From Gemmatimonadaceae bacterium (GTDB lineage: Bacteria; Gemmatimonadota; Gemmatimonadetes; Gemmatimonadales; Gemmatimonadaceae): 64,000 bases of DNA. The notes under the pieces were generated by a model. The model worked only from the letters and a program-made list of their open reading frames with translations. It was not told where the DNA came from and made no database searches. The translations under genes and the position numbers were made by a program. The stretch lies in the NCBI GenBank assembly GCA_013813715.1, contig JACCRF010000041.1, positions 186,001 through 250,000 on the forward strand. Reading direction: 5' to 3'. How positions within the stretch are numbered: the stretch's first letter is position 1; each line of letters opens with the position of its first letter. Positions 16,225 through 26,057 of the stretch are shown piece by piece.

Positions 16225-18868
16225 GAGCTGCGGCCAGGCGGGCGATGGGAACGCGGAATGGCGAGCAGGAGACATAGTCGAATCCCATATCATGACACAG
16301 CCCCACCGATCGCGGCTCGCCTCCGTGCTCACCGCATATTCCAATCTTGAGGTCAGGCCTCACCCGCCGCCCATCCTCGACCGCGATCCGAACCAGCCGT
16401 CCCACGCCGCGCGCGTCGAGGACCTGAAACGGGTCGTCGGCAAAGATACCACGTTCGATATAGGTTGGAAGGAATCGGCCTGCGTCGTCTCTGCTCAAGC
16501 CGAATGTCGTCTGCGTGAGGTCATTAGTGCCGAACGAGAAGAACTGAGCGCTCCGCGCGATCTCGTCGGCAGTTAGCGCCGCGCGCGGCAGCTCGATCAT
16601 CGTGCCGATCAGATACTCGATCGTCTCGCCCATCACGCCAAGAACCTGCTCGGCCGCCCGCTCGAGAATAGCGCGCTGGTGCTCGAACTCCTCGACTGTC
16701 GATACCAGCGGCACCATGATCTCGGGTTGAACGTCGATGCCCCGCCGCATCGCTTTGACCGCCGCCTCGAATACTGCGCGGCCCTGCATCTCCGTTATCT
16801 CGGGAAACGTTATGCCGAGCCGGCATCCCCGGTGGCCGAGCATCGGGTTCGTCTCTCTCAGCCCTTCCACGATTCGCGCGAGGTCGGCCCGCGGAAGATC
16901 CAATGTGCGCGCCAGGAGCTTGCTCTCCTCTCCTCCGTGGGGCAGGAATTCGTGGAGCGGCGGATCGAGGAGGCGGATCGTGACCGGTAGCCCGTCCATC
17001 GCCTCGAAGATTCCCTCGAAATCCTGGCGCTGCATCGGCAGCAGCTTCGCGAGTGCGCGGCGGCGTCCCGACTCGTCTCGGGCGACGATCATCTCCCGCA
17101 TCGCGGTGATCCGCTCTCCCTCGAAGAACATATGCTCGGTGCGGCACAACCCGATGCCCTCGGCGCCGAATCCACGCGCGATGCGCGCATCCCTCGGCGT
17201 GTCGGCGTTGGCGCGCACCTTCAGCGTTCGCGCTTCATCAGCCCAGCCGAGCAGCTCGGAGTACGACTGATACACGGGTGCCGCCGACTCAGCCAGTGCG
17301 CCGCTCGTCACGCGGACTACTTCGCTCGGAACGGTCGGCAGGTTGCCCGCGAAAACGCGGCCGGTCACGCCGTCGAGAGTCAGCCAGTCTCCCTCGGCGA
17401 CGGTCGCGCCGTTCACGGAGAATCGGCGGTGCTCGAGGTCTACCTCCATGTCCTTGCAGCCGACGATAGCACACCTGCCCATGCCGCGCGCCACAACAGC
17501 GGCGTGGCTTGTCATCCCGCCTCTCGCCGTCAGCACTGCGCGGGCGGCAACGATCCCGTGGAAATCCTCGGGAGTGGTCTCGTCCCGGACGAGTACCACG
17601 TTGGCGCCTGAGGCGGCTCGCTCTTCGGCCCGGTCCGGGTCGAACACGGCCATGCCGCTCACCGCGCCCGGGCTCGCTGGGAGCCCGATGCAGAGCGGCT
17701 CCGCGCGCACCGACGGATCGATGATCGGATGCAGCAGCTGATCGAGCTGCGCTGCTGGAACGCGCATCACCGCTTCGCGTCTGTCAATCAGTCCCTCCGC
17801 AACCATGTCCCGTGCAATTCGTACCGCCGCCGCGGCGGTACGCTTTCCGGTACGTGTCTGAAGGAGAAAGAGTTTCCCTCGCTCGACCGTGAACTCCAGG
17901 TCCTGCATGTCGGCATAGTGCCGTTCGAGGCGGTCCTGCGTCTCCAGCAGCTCGGTGTAGGCATCCGGGAGCCTGTGCGCCATCTCTTCTATCCGGAGTG
18001 GCGTCCGGATGCCCGAGACGACGTCCTCTCCCTGCGCGTTGACGAGGAACTCTCCGTAGAACTTCTTCTCGCCGGTGGACGGGTCGCGCGTGAACGCGAC
18101 GCCGGTGCCGGAATCGTCACCGAGATTGCCGAACACCATTGCGACCACGCTCACCGCGGTTCCAAGATCATCGGAGATGCCGTTCACCCTCCGGTAGTCG
18201 CGCGCCTTCTTGAGCGTCCACGATTTCCACACCGCCTCGATCGCACCCCAGAGCTGCGCGACCGGGTTGGTCGGAAATTCTGAGCCGACGGCATTCCGTA
18301 GGAGCGCCTTGTATTCCTCGACGAGATTGCGGAGCGCGTCCTCGCTGAGGTCGGAATCTGACTGGGCGCCCGTGGTGAGGCGGCGCGCCTTGAGGACATG
18401 CTCGAAATCGCCGGTCGATACTCCGAGAACCACATCGGAGTACATCTGGATGAAGCGACGGTACGAGTCATAAGCGAAGCGCGCGTTATTGCTCTGCTTC
18501 GCGAGGCCTTGGGCCGTACGGTCGTTGAGGCCGAGGTTGAGGATGGTTTCCATCATGCCGGGCATCGAGACTGGTGCTCCGGACCTCACCGAAACGAGCA
18601 GCGGGTTTTTCGGATCACCGAGGCGCTTGCCGGTCGCCTGCTCGAGGCGCGCGATGTTGCCCTCGACTTCGGCGCGTAGCCGGTCACTGTACTTCCCGTC
18701 GCGCAGATACGAGATGCATTCACTACAGGCGATAGTGAAGCCCTGGGGCACGGGAACGCCGAGATTTGTCATTTCGGCGAGGTTGGCGCCTTTGCCTCCC
18801 AGCACCCCCTTCATCTGCCGCGTGCCTTCGGCCGAGCCGTTGCCGAAAAAGTAGACCGATTGCGCCAT
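16199..18868 (-). CDS. ppdK: Pyruvate, phosphate dikinase
   Basis: Interconverts pyruvate, ATP and Pi with PEP, AMP and PPi. The 889-residue product has the full domain order: ATP-grasp nucleotide domain (KGVLGGKGANLAEMT, SVRSGAPVSMPGMMETILN), the swivelling phosphohistidine domain with catalytic His in GGMTSHAAVVARGMG, and the C-terminal PEP/pyruvate barrel with LCRTEHMFF, GTNDLTQTTFG and catalytic Cys in ICGEHGG. The regulatory Thr two residues before the catalytic His is present. The start MAQSVYFFGNG lies 4 bp after the purF stop; an upstream GTG would overlap purF. Sitting at the end of a purine operon, it may help balance adenylates and pyrophosphate. Confidence 0.95.
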   Translation of the reverse strand: MAQSVYFFGNGSAEGTRQMKGVLGGKGANLAEMTNLGVPVPQGFTIACSECISYLRDGKYSDRLRAEVEGNIARLEQATGKRLGDPKNPLLVSVRSGAPVSMPGMMETILNLGLNDRTAQGLAKQSNNARFAYDSYRRFIQMYSDVVLGVSTGDFEHVLKARRLTTGAQSDSDLSEDALRNLVEEYKALLRNAVGSEFPTNPVAQLWGAIEAVWKSWTLKKARDYRRVNGISDDLGTAVSVVAMVFGNLGDDSGTGVAFTRDPSTGEKKFYGEFLVNAQGEDVVSGIRTPLRIEEMAHRLPDAYTELLETQDRLERHYADMQDLEFTVERGKLFLLQTRTGKRTAAAAVRIARDMVAEGLIDRREAVMRVPAAQLDQLLHPIIDPSVRAEPLCIGLPASPGAVSGMAVFDPDRAEERAASGANVVLVRDETTPEDFHGIVAARAVLTARGGMTSHAAVVARGMGRCAIVGCKDMEVDLEHRRFSVNGATVAEGDWLTLDGVTGRVFAGNLPTVPSEVVRVTSGALAESAAPVYQSYSELLGWADEARTLKVRANADTPRDARIARGFGAEGIGLCRTEHMFFEGERITAMREMIVARDESGRRRALAKLLPMQRQDFEGIFEAMDGLPVTIRLLDPPLHEFLPHGGEESKLLARTLDLPRADLARIVEGLRETNPMLGHRGCRLGITFPEITEMQGRAVFEAAVKAMRRGIDVQPEIMVPLVSTVEEFEHQRAILERAAEQVLGVMGETIEYLIGTMIELPRAALTADEIARSAQFFSFGTNDLTQTTFGLSRDDAGRFLPTYIERGIFADDPFQVLDARGVGRLVRIAVEDGRRVRPDLKIGICGEHGGEPRSVGLCHDMGFDYVSCSPFRVPIARLAAAHAALGSSR

Positions 18869-18872
18869 CAGC

Positions 18873-20249
18873 TCAGCAGCCGCAGCCGAAGCGAAGCTTC
18901 TGCGGATCGGCCGGGGGCGGGGTCGGGTAGTCGCCCGAGAAGCACGCGTCACAGAATCCGCTAGGTCCACCCGGCACGGCACCGAGCATTCCGTCGAGGG
19001 AGAGATAGCCTAGCGAGTCCACGCCGAGCATTCCGGCGATCTCGTCCACCGAGAAGTTCGCCGCTATCAGCTCTTCGCGGTTCGGGGTGTCGATTCCGTA
19101 ATAGCAGGGCCCCGTGATCGGCGGCGAGCTCACGCGCATGTGGACCTCGCGAGCGCCCGCGGCACGCACCATGGCGACGAGTCCGCGCGTAGTCGTGCCG
19201 CGCACAATCGAGTCGTCCACCATCACGACACTGCGACCATCAAGAACCTCTCGCACGGCGTTGTACTTAACCTTTACTTTCGCGTCGCGCCCGGCCTGCG
19301 TCGGCTGAATGAACGTCCGCCCGACGTAGTGATTGCGGATCAGGGCCAGCTCGAATGGCAACGCCGATTCCTCGGCGAAGCCGAGCGCGGCCGAGTTGGA
19401 CGAATCGGGAACGCTGAACACGAGGTCGGCAGCGGGGGCGGGCCATTCGCGAGCGAGCCGGCGCCCCAGCTCGCGGCGGGCTCGATCAACCGAGCCGCCG
19501 AATACACGGCTGTCGGGCCGCGCGAAATACACGTATTCGAACACGCACTTCCTGCTCTCGCGGCGGGGAAGGGGAAATGACGATCGCATGCCCTCCCGGT
19601 CCACCGCCACGATCTCACCCTTCTCCACTTCGCGGACCGCAGTCGCGCCGGTGATGTCGAGCGCGCAGCTTTCCGACGCGAACACATACGAGTCGCCGAG
19701 GCGGCCCATTACAAGCGGGCGCCAGCCCCGCGGATCTCTCGCCGCCAGAAGCGTGTCGCCAATCGTCACCACGAGGGAATACGCGCCCTCCACATTCTGG
19801 AGAGCGTCAGCGAGCTTGTCTTCCGGCGCTGTCGATGCCGACCGCGCGATCCGATGGACGAGAACCTCGGAGTCCATCGTCGAGGTGAAGATCGAGCCTG
19901 CGTCCTCGAGCTCCCGGCGAAGCTCCGTCGCGTTGATGAGATTGCCATTGTGCGCAAGAGCAATATGCCCGTCCTTGAAACGTGCGAGCACCGGCTGCGC
20001 GTTCTCGATCGTGGATGACCCGGCCGTGCTGTAGCGGGTGTGCCCGATGGCGACGTCTCCAGCCATCCCGCCGAAATCCGCGAGCCCTTCGCCAATGAGG
20101 CCCATTCTCCGGGACGCCCGCGCGTTGCCATCGACGCCGATGCTGACGATGCCAGCCGACTCCTGTCCGCGGTGCTGCAGCGAGTAGAGTCCCAGATGAG
20201 ACAATGCGGCCGCGTCGGCATGTCCGTGAATTCCGAATATTCCGCACAT
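18873..20249 (-). CDS. purF: Amidophosphoribosyltransferase, Fe-S type without propeptide
   Basis: First committed step of purine synthesis: PRPP plus glutamine gives phosphoribosylamine. The 458-residue product carries the N-terminal nucleophile Cys2 (MCGIFGIHGH) and the PRPP loop VVMVDDSIVRGTT. Four cysteines match the 4Fe-4S ligands of the Bacillus enzyme: C235 (RKCVFEYVYF), C382 (GPCYYGID), C433 and C436 (FCDACFSG). Unlike Bacillus PurF there is no propeptide: an in-frame stop lies just upstream of this ATG. The C terminus ends in an extra cysteine pair, GCGC. The ATG is one base after the purL stop. Confidence 0.96.
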   Translation of the reverse strand: MCGIFGIHGHADAAALSHLGLYSLQHRGQESAGIVSIGVDGNARASRRMGLIGEGLADFGGMAGDVAIGHTRYSTAGSSTIENAQPVLARFKDGHIALAHNGNLINATELRRELEDAGSIFTSTMDSEVLVHRIARSASTAPEDKLADALQNVEGAYSLVVTIGDTLLAARDPRGWRPLVMGRLGDSYVFASESCALDITGATAVREVEKGEIVAVDREGMRSSFPLPRRESRKCVFEYVYFARPDSRVFGGSVDRARRELGRRLAREWPAPAADLVFSVPDSSNSAALGFAEESALPFELALIRNHYVGRTFIQPTQAGRDAKVKVKYNAVREVLDGRSVVMVDDSIVRGTTTRGLVAMVRAAGAREVHMRVSSPPITGPCYYGIDTPNREELIAANFSVDEIAGMLGVDSLGYLSLDGMLGAVPGGPSGFCDACFSGDYPTPPPADPQKLRFGCGC

Positions 20250-20250
20250 G

Positions 20251-22557
20251 TCAGGCGTTCACGAGCGCGGGTTGGCGCGCGGCATTTGACCACAGGCGTT
20301 CGCTCGACATCAGCGCTGGGATCGCGGCGTGGTAGGCAGCCGCGAGCGAAGCGACATCGCTGTCGAGCTCCGACTCGCCCGCCTTGATGTGAAACCCGTC
20401 CTCAGCAGGCCTGACACTGCCAATCACCCGGGCCGGCACGCCGTATCTCTCCGCGACTCTCATGACCGATGCCGGCGCCGGTGAGCTTACCACGAATCTG
20501 CCCTGCGATTCGCCGAACAATGCGCCGCGCGGCGACACGTCACCGAGGTCACCCAAATGAACGTCCAAGCCCGTGGGATTCGACTGGTCGCCAATGCAGC
20601 ATTCGGCAAGCGCCACCGCTAGGCCGCCATCGCTGCAGTCGTGGGCCGACGCGACATGACCCGAGGCTATCGCGTCGAGGAGTGCATCGATGGCCGCACG
20701 CTCGCGTTTCAGGTCGCAGGCGGGCGGCGCACCCGCAACAACTCCGTGTACCAGCGCCAGATACTCACTACCGCCGAGCTCGTCGCCGGTGTCGCCAATC
20801 AGCACGATGGAATCGCCGGCCGTCCCGAACGTGGATCGCGTGATGTGCTCGAGTGAGTCGATGAGCCCCACCATTCCAATCACCGGCGTCGGGTAGACCG
20901 CACCGCGCGGGCTTTCGTTGTACAGAGACACGTTGCCCCCGGTGACGGGCGTGGACAGCGCGATGCACGCTTCACCAATTCCCGCGATCGCTTCCTTCAA
21001 CTGATGGAAGACTTCGGGACGTCGCGGATTGCCGAAGTTGAGGCAGTTTGTGATCGCCAGCGGCCGGGCGCCAGTGCAGGCGACGTTGCGCGCCGCCTCG
21101 GCAACCGCGATCCTGCCGCCGACACGCGGATCGAGATAGGTGTACCTGCCGTTGCAGTCAGTCTTGAGCGCGATCGCTTTGTTTGTGCCTCTGATTCGCA
21201 GAACCGCGGCATCACCGCCCGGTCCCACAACCGTATTCGTGCGAACAGTTGAGTCGTACTGGCGATACGCCCAAGCCTTGCTGGCGATTGTGGGCGACGA
21301 GAGGAGCGTCAGCAGCGTCCAGGCGGGGTCGATTTCGTCGGGCAGTGGTGCGATGCCGCTGACGTCGGCCGCGCGCAACGCTGCAACTTCCGGATCCTCC
21401 CGCGATTCCGGCGAATACCGGGGGCAATCCGTCACCAGGCGCGAGCCGGGAAATTCGGCCACAACGGTCGCTCCCTCGGTCACGCGGTAGACGGGCTCGG
21501 CGATAACCTCGCCGATGACCGCGGCCGCCAGATCCCATTTGGCGAGAATGGCGCGCACCTCGCTCTCCCGGCCACGATGGGCAACCACGAGCATCCGCTC
21601 CTGAGATTCGCTGAGCAGAATCTCGTACGGAGTCATGCCCTTCTCGCGAACCGGCACGCATGCGACATCGATCGTGACACCGACGTCGCCGCGCTCGGCC
21701 ATCTCGGCGGAGGAAGAGGTGAGGCCGGCCGCACCCATGTCCTGGATAGCGACGATGTGGCCGCTGCGAATGAGCTCAAGACTCGCCTCGAGGAGCAGCT
21801 TCTCGGTGAACGGATCACCGACCTGCACGCGCGGCCGTTTTGCATCGCTCGCTTCTGAGAGATCCTCCGACGCGAAGGACGCGCCGTGAATGCCGTCCCG
21901 GCCGGTGCGCGCGCCGACGGCGATAATGGGGTTGCCGACGCCCTCCGCCTTCGCGCGAATCAGATCCTCCTTATGCATGAGGCCGACGCACATCGCGTTC
22001 ACCAACGGGTTACCCTCGTACGCATCATCGAAGACGATTTCACCCCCGACCGTCGGGATGCCGACGCAGTTGCCGTAGTCTCCAATTCCCTTAACGACTC
22101 CACCGAAAAGGTATCTGCCGCGCGCACTTTCGAGCGATCCGAAGCGCAGCGAGTTGAGCATCGCGACCGGTCGCGCGCCCATCGTGAACACGTCCCTGAG
22201 AATGCCGCCGACACCCGTCGCCGCTCCCTGGTAAGGGTCGACAGCCGACGGGTGATTGTGGGATTCGATCTTGAACGCCACGGCGAGTCCGTCCCCGATC
22301 GAAATAACACCCGCATTTTCACCAGGGCCCTGAAGCACCCATGGTGCAGTCGTCGGCAGCGTCTTGAGCAGATTGCGCGAATGCTTGTAGGAGCAGTGCT
22401 CGCTCCACAACGCGCTGACGATCCCGAGCTCAGTGAAAGTTGGCATTCTTCCGAGCATGGCGACGAGTTTCTCATACTCACCGGGAGTGAGCCCGTGCTC
22501 CGCGACCAGTACGGGTGTGATCGCCGGGTCGCCGGGACGCGGGTTCACGTTGGCCAT
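20251..22557 (-). CDS. purL: Phosphoribosylformylglycinamidine synthase subunit PurL (small type)
   Basis: Catalytic ATP-dependent amidotransfer subunit of FGAM synthase, step 4 of purine synthesis. At 768 residues it is the small PurL that requires PurS and PurQ, both encoded just upstream. Signatures include [14 protein letters not shown], the [19 protein letters not shown] motif, [10 protein letters not shown], and a second AIRS-like half with CLNFGNP and [14 protein letters not shown]. Its ATG directly abuts the purQ stop (TGAATG). Confidence 0.97.
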   Translation of the reverse strand: MANVNPRPGDPAITPVLVAEHGLTPGEYEKLVAMLGRMPTFTELGIVSALWSEHCSYKHSRNLLKTLPTTAPWVLQGPGENAGVISIGDGLAVAFKIESHNHPSAVDPYQGAATGVGGILRDVFTMGARPVAMLNSLRFGSLESARGRYLFGGVVKGIGDYGNCVGIPTVGGEIVFDDAYEGNPLVNAMCVGLMHKEDLIRAKAEGVGNPIIAVGARTGRDGIHGASFASEDLSEASDAKRPRVQVGDPFTEKLLLEASLELIRSGHIVAIQDMGAAGLTSSSAEMAERGDVGVTIDVACVPVREKGMTPYEILLSESQERMLVVAHRGRESEVRAILAKWDLAAAVIGEVIAEPVYRVTEGATVVAEFPGSRLVTDCPRYSPESREDPEVAALRAADVSGIAPLPDEIDPAWTLLTLLSSPTIASKAWAYRQYDSTVRTNTVVGPGGDAAVLRIRGTNKAIALKTDCNGRYTYLDPRVGGRIAVAEAARNVACTGARPLAITNCLNFGNPRRPEVFHQLKEAIAGIGEACIALSTPVTGGNVSLYNESPRGAVYPTPVIGMVGLIDSLEHITRSTFGTAGDSIVLIGDTGDELGGSEYLALVHGVVAGAPPACDLKRERAAIDALLDAIASGHVASAHDCSDGGLAVALAECCIGDQSNPTGLDVHLGDLGDVSPRGALFGESQGRFVVSSPAPASVMRVAERYGVPARVIGSVRPAEDGFHIKAGESELDSDVASLAAAYHAAIPALMSSERLWSNAARQPALVNA

Positions 22558-23250
22558 TCAGGCGGCGACCCGCGCCAGCATCGACTCGAACAATGCCAGG
22601 CCGTCGTCGGACCCGAGCAGCCGGTCGAGGGCTCGTTCCGGATGCGGCATCATGCCGATGACATTTCCCCCATCGTTGATGATTCCGGCGATGTTGCGCG
22701 AAGATCCATTCGGATTCCCCGCTGCCGTCGCCTCGCCGGCGTCGTCGACGTAGCGGAAAACGATGCGGCCGCTGCCCTCGATTTCGTCCAGCGTCGCATC
22801 GTCCGCCGTGAATCGCCCGTCACCGTGCGCGATCGGCAGCACAATCCGCTGGCCGTCGGCGTAACCCGACGTGAACAGGGTGTTAGCATTCTCCACACGC
22901 ACGGCAATCGGCGCCGAAACGAAGCGAAGACTTTCGTTGCGGAGAAGTGCCCCTGGAAGAAGTCCCGCCTCACACGCGATCTGGAAGCCGTTGCAGATGC
23001 CGAGCACGGGGCCGCCCCGCCTGGCATGCTCCGCGACTTCGTGCATCACCGGACTGAAGCGTGCGATGGCACCGGCGCGCAGGTAGTCCCCGTAGCTGAA
23101 TCCGCCGGGGAGAATGACGACATCCGAGCCCTGGAGGTCGTGATTCTTGTGCCACAGGTACACCGCAGCTTCGCCGAGTGAATCCACCACAGCGCGGTAC
23201 GCGTCGTAGTCGCAGTTGGATCCGGGGAACGTGACGATGCCGAACTTCAT
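22558..23250 (-). CDS. purQ: Phosphoribosylformylglycinamidine synthase subunit PurQ
   Basis: Glutaminase subunit that supplies ammonia to PurL. The 230-residue product is a class I amidotransferase: N terminus MKFGIVTFPGSNCD, ILPGGFSYGDYLRAGA, nucleophile in GICNGFQIACEAGLLPGAL, and catalytic His/Glu in MMPHPER. The start is the ATG that overlaps the purS stop as ATGA; an upstream in-frame extension is not supported by homology. Confidence 0.97.
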   Translation of the reverse strand: MKFGIVTFPGSNCDYDAYRAVVDSLGEAAVYLWHKNHDLQGSDVVILPGGFSYGDYLRAGAIARFSPVMHEVAEHARRGGPVLGICNGFQIACEAGLLPGALLRNESLRFVSAPIAVRVENANTLFTSGYADGQRIVLPIAHGDGRFTADDATLDEIEGSGRIVFRYVDDAGEATAAGNPNGSSRNIAGIINDGGNVIGMMPHPERALDRLLGSDDGLALFESMLARVAA

Positions 23251-23504
23251 GTCGGCGCAGCGGTCTCGATCTCGAAGTCCTCGGTGACCGGATTGGCAAG
23301 CAGCCGCTCGCACATCCCGCGAACGGAATCCGCTGCCGCGCCGGCATCCGCCGCGCGGGTCTCGATCACGACGTAGCGCCCGACATGTACGTCACTCACG
23401 CCGGGGAAGCCGAGCGAATGGAGTGCTCCCTCGACCGCTTTCCCCTGTGGATCGAGTAGCCCTCGTCGCGGGGTGATGTGAACCCCGACCCGGAACACGG
23501 TCAT
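23247..23504 (-). CDS. purS: Phosphoribosylformylglycinamidine synthase subunit PurS
   Basis: Small 85-residue bridging subunit of the PurLQS complex. It begins MTVFRVGVHITPRRGLLDP and contains GKAVEGALHSLGF and VSDVHVGRYV, all typical of PurS, which forms a beta-alpha-beta dimer and helps ammonia channelling. ATGA overlaps link it to pssA upstream and purQ downstream. A longer reading upstream runs through pssA in another frame and is rejected. Confidence 0.95.
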   Translation of the reverse strand: MTVFRVGVHITPRRGLLDPQGKAVEGALHSLGFPGVSDVHVGRYVVIETRAADAGAAADSVRGMCERLLANPVTEDFEIETAAPT

Positions 23505-24460
23505 CGGTCTCGCTCTTCCGGCGGCGGCGGCGGAAAATTCCGCGGTGCCGGACGGTCGTCGCGCGGATAAGGGCGGCGGCGCTTGCGCCTGTGCCGCGCG
23601 GTCGCCTGAGGGTCCGGCGCTATGTCCGGCACCGAGATCTGAGTGTCGGGCTCGAGGTCCTCGTCTTCGTCGGAGATCACCGGCACGTCTCCCCGTGGCC
23701 GCCGTCCGATCAGCCCGAAGAAAACCGTCTTCGCGACGCCGTAAAGCACGTACGCAACGAGCGCCGGAAAGTAGAACTGCTTCTGGAGCACGATTACGCC
23801 GATCACCGTTGTGGCGACGACCAGCGACCCGAGGATTTCGCTGATGGTGCGATAGCCGATCGTTGGAACGGCGGGGTAGGACACGTTGCTGATCATGAGG
23901 AAGGCGAGCGCCAGCATCAGAAAACGCAGCCAGAAATGCCACGGCAAGTCGCCGAGAATCGTCTCGTTGTAGAGCGATGTCTGGCTGAACCAGTAGTAGG
24001 TGGCGAGCGTCATGCCCGCCGCCGGACTCGGCAGACCGTGGAAGTACCGCTTCGCCCGACCCGCCTGCTCGACGTTGAATCGGGCCAGACGGATGGCCGC
24101 GCAGGCGACGTACAAGAACGGGATGAGCCATTCCCATCCTTCGCGATTGAGCACGACAAAGTACATGATCATCGCGGGCGCGAGACCGAACGTGATCACG
24201 TCGACGAGCGAGTCAAGCTCCGATCCGAATCGTGATCCGCTGCCCGTAGCGCGGGCAACGCGGCCGTCGAGGGCGTCAGCGACCCCTCCGAGAACGATCA
24301 AAAGGCCAGCGAAATCGAACTGGCCGCGCGACGCCGACACGATCGCGAACATGCCGCAAAAAAGGTTCGCCAGCGTAAGTCCGCTCGGAAGGATCACCAC
24401 GGCGCGACGCATGCGGCGGGGCGAATCCATGTCGACCCTGCTTACCCCGTCGTCGGTCAT
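23501..24460 (-). CDS. pssA: CDP-diacylglycerol--serine O-phosphatidyltransferase
   Basis: Makes phosphatidylserine from CDP-diacylglycerol and serine at the membrane. The 319-residue product has about eight membrane segments and a perfect CDP-alcohol phosphatidyltransferase motif, D-G-X2-A-R-X8-G-X3-D-X3-D, in DGRVARATGSGSRFGSELD followed by SLVD. The C-terminal 60 residues are a charged, proline-rich tail (RRKRRRPYPRDDRPAPR, then PPPPPEERDR) not needed by the fold and probably cytoplasmic. The gene follows psd with an ATGA overlap, so serine attachment and decarboxylation to phosphatidylethanolamine are encoded together inside the purine operon. Confidence 0.95.
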   Translation of the reverse strand: MTDDGVSRVDMDSPRRMRRAVVILPSGLTLANLFCGMFAIVSASRGQFDFAGLLIVLGGVADALDGRVARATGSGSRFGSELDSLVDVITFGLAPAMIMYFVVLNREGWEWLIPFLYVACAAIRLARFNVEQAGRAKRYFHGLPSPAAGMTLATYYWFSQTSLYNETILGDLPWHFWLRFLMLALAFLMISNVSYPAVPTIGYRTISEILGSLVVATTVIGVIVLQKQFYFPALVAYVLYGVAKTVFFGLIGRRPRGDVPVISDEDEDLEPDTQISVPDIAPDPQATARHRRKRRRPYPRDDRPAPRNFPPPPPEERDR

Positions 24461-25110
24461 CGGGCCGGGAGCTCGGCGAGAACGGTCGTGCCCGCCGTAG
24501 TCAGCGTTCCCAGCTGCACTCGCAGCTTCGCGTCCAGGGGAACGAACACGTCTACGCGCGAGCCGAACCGGATGATGCCCATACGCTCGCCCTGCTCCAC
24601 CGTGTCGCCGTCGCGGCTGTACGTGACGATGCGCCGCGCGATGAGGCCCGCGATCTGGCGGACGAGGATGCGATAAGCACCGGATTCAATTCCCACGGAG
24701 CTTTGCTCGTTCTCGATGCTCGACTTCTCTGCCGCCGCATTGAGGAACTTGCCCTGGTTGTACTGCACGTAGCGCACGACACCGTCTACCGGGTAGCGAT
24801 TGACGTGGACGCTGAACACGTTCATGAAGATCGAAAGGCGGGTGGCGCGGCCTTTGACGAAGGCAGGCTCATCCACCTCAGTTATCATGATGAGCTTTCC
24901 ATCGGCGGGCGCCACGACAATGTTCGGACCCCGCTCACCAGTCCGCTGCGGGTCGCGAAAGAAATATGCAACCCACAGGGCGAGCAGGGTGACGACGACT
25001 GCGAGCAGCCAGAGCGTCCACGACCTTCGTGCGAGCGCGAGCGCGAAAACGGTGGCCGACAGCGCCGCCGCTATTCCGATGAAGACGTATCCCTCGCGGG
25101 CGAAGTTCAA
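24457..25110 (-). CDS. psd: Phosphatidylserine decarboxylase proenzyme, short type
   Basis: Pyruvoyl enzyme that decarboxylates phosphatidylserine to phosphatidylethanolamine. The product has one or two N-terminal membrane segments, then the conserved core [22 protein letters not shown] and the self-cleavage site in RFGSRVDVF (Gly183-Ser184; Ser becomes the pyruvoyl group). This matches the short Psd type, which uses GS rather than LGST. The TTG start at 25110 overlaps the purC stop as TTGA and gives 217 residues, the usual length. Longer in-frame readings begin inside purC and add a non-homologous arginine-rich leader. Confidence 0.9.
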   Translation of the reverse strand: MNFAREGYVFIGIAAALSATVFALALARRSWTLWLLAVVVTLLALWVAYFFRDPQRTGERGPNIVVAPADGKLIMITEVDEPAFVKGRATRLSIFMNVFSVHVNRYPVDGVVRYVQYNQGKFLNAAAEKSSIENEQSSVGIESGAYRILVRQIAGLIARRIVTYSRDGDTVEQGERMGIIRFGSRVDVFVPLDAKLRVQLGTLTTAGTTVLAELPAR

Positions 25111-26057
25111 TTGGCGTTTCCCGTATTCAACGGAGACAGAGTGAGCCGGCGATAGAGGTCGAGATAGCGCTCGCTCGTCTCGTCGACGACCTCCGCCGGG
25201 AGCGGAGGGGCCGGATACTCGCCGTTCCACCGGCCCGAGCGCCGCTCTGCCTCCAGATAGTCGCGCAGCGGCTGCTTGTCGAAGCTTGGCTGCGCCCTAC
25301 CCGGCTCGAACCGATCGGCGGGCCAGAAGCGCGAGCTGTCCGGTGTGAGCACTTCGTCCACTAATATAACACGCGCCTTCTCGAATCCCGCCGCTCCGCG
25401 CCCGGTCCCGGCGTATCCGAACTCGAGCTTCGTGTCGGCGATGATTATCCCGCGGCGCGCGGCAACCTCGAGACCGAAGTCGTAGACCTTGCGCGTCAGA
25501 TTTTCGAGCTCGGCAGCGGCGTCGGAACCAATTAACTCGGCCATCATCAGTGTAGTGATGTTCTCGTCATGGCCCTTCTCCGCCTTTGTCGCTGGGCTGA
25601 ACAGCGGCGCAGGCAGCTTAGCAGACTCCGTGAGCCCCTCCGGCAGCGCCTCGCCAGCCAGAGTGCCCCGTGCCAGGTACTCCTTCCAGGCGGATCCTGA
25701 GATATATCCCCGCACTACGCACTCAACGGGAAATACCTCGCTCCGCACACACAGCATCGAACGTCCGGCTATCGCCGCGGCGTGTGCGGCAAGCGGGGGA
25801 ATTTCGCGGATGATCGCGTCAGTCCCGATGGTGAGGAGATGGTGACGTACGATGGGCTCGAGGTGGCGCAGCCACCAAGCCGTGAGCTGCGTCAGAACCA
25901 TCCCTTTGTAGGGCACCGGCTCCTTCATCACGACGTCGAAGGCGCTGATCCTGTCGGTTGCGACGAGGAGTACGCGGTCGGCATCCACATCGTACACGTC
26001 GCGCACCTTTCCCCGTCGCAGGAGGGGAAGGGGGAGCGACGTTTCCGCGACGGCCAT
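25107..26057 (-). CDS. purC: Phosphoribosylaminoimidazole-succinocarboxamide synthase (SAICAR synthetase)
   Basis: Joins aspartate to CAIR using ATP. The 316-residue product is the longer, yeast-like PurC form. It has [20 protein letters not shown] at the N terminus, [16 protein letters not shown], the [11 protein letters not shown] motif and [12 protein letters not shown] with [15 protein letters not shown]. The ATG at 26057 overlaps the purB stop by one base (TGATG); a GTG one codon earlier is also possible. Together with purB it carries out the two-step aspartate-to-fumarate exchange of AICAR formation. Confidence 0.96.
   Translation of the reverse strand: MAVAETSLPLPLLRRGKVRDVYDVDADRVLLVATDRISAFDVVMKEPVPYKGMVLTQLTAWWLRHLEPIVRHHLLTIGTDAIIREIPPLAAHAAAIAGRSMLCVRSEVFPVECVVRGYISGSAWKEYLARGTLAGEALPEGLTESAKLPAPLFSPATKAEKGHDENITTLMMAELIGSDAAAELENLTRKVYDFGLEVAARRGIIIADTKLEFGYAGTGRGAAGFEKARVILVDEVLTPDSSRFWPADRFEPGRAQPSFDKQPLRDYLEAERRSGRWNGEYPAPPLPAEVVDETSERYLDLYRRLTLSPLNTGNAN

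Noticed and set aside
21886-23181. A 431-codon plus-strand frame opposite purL and purQ
   Set aside because: Shadow frame; purL and purQ motifs are unambiguous on the other strand.
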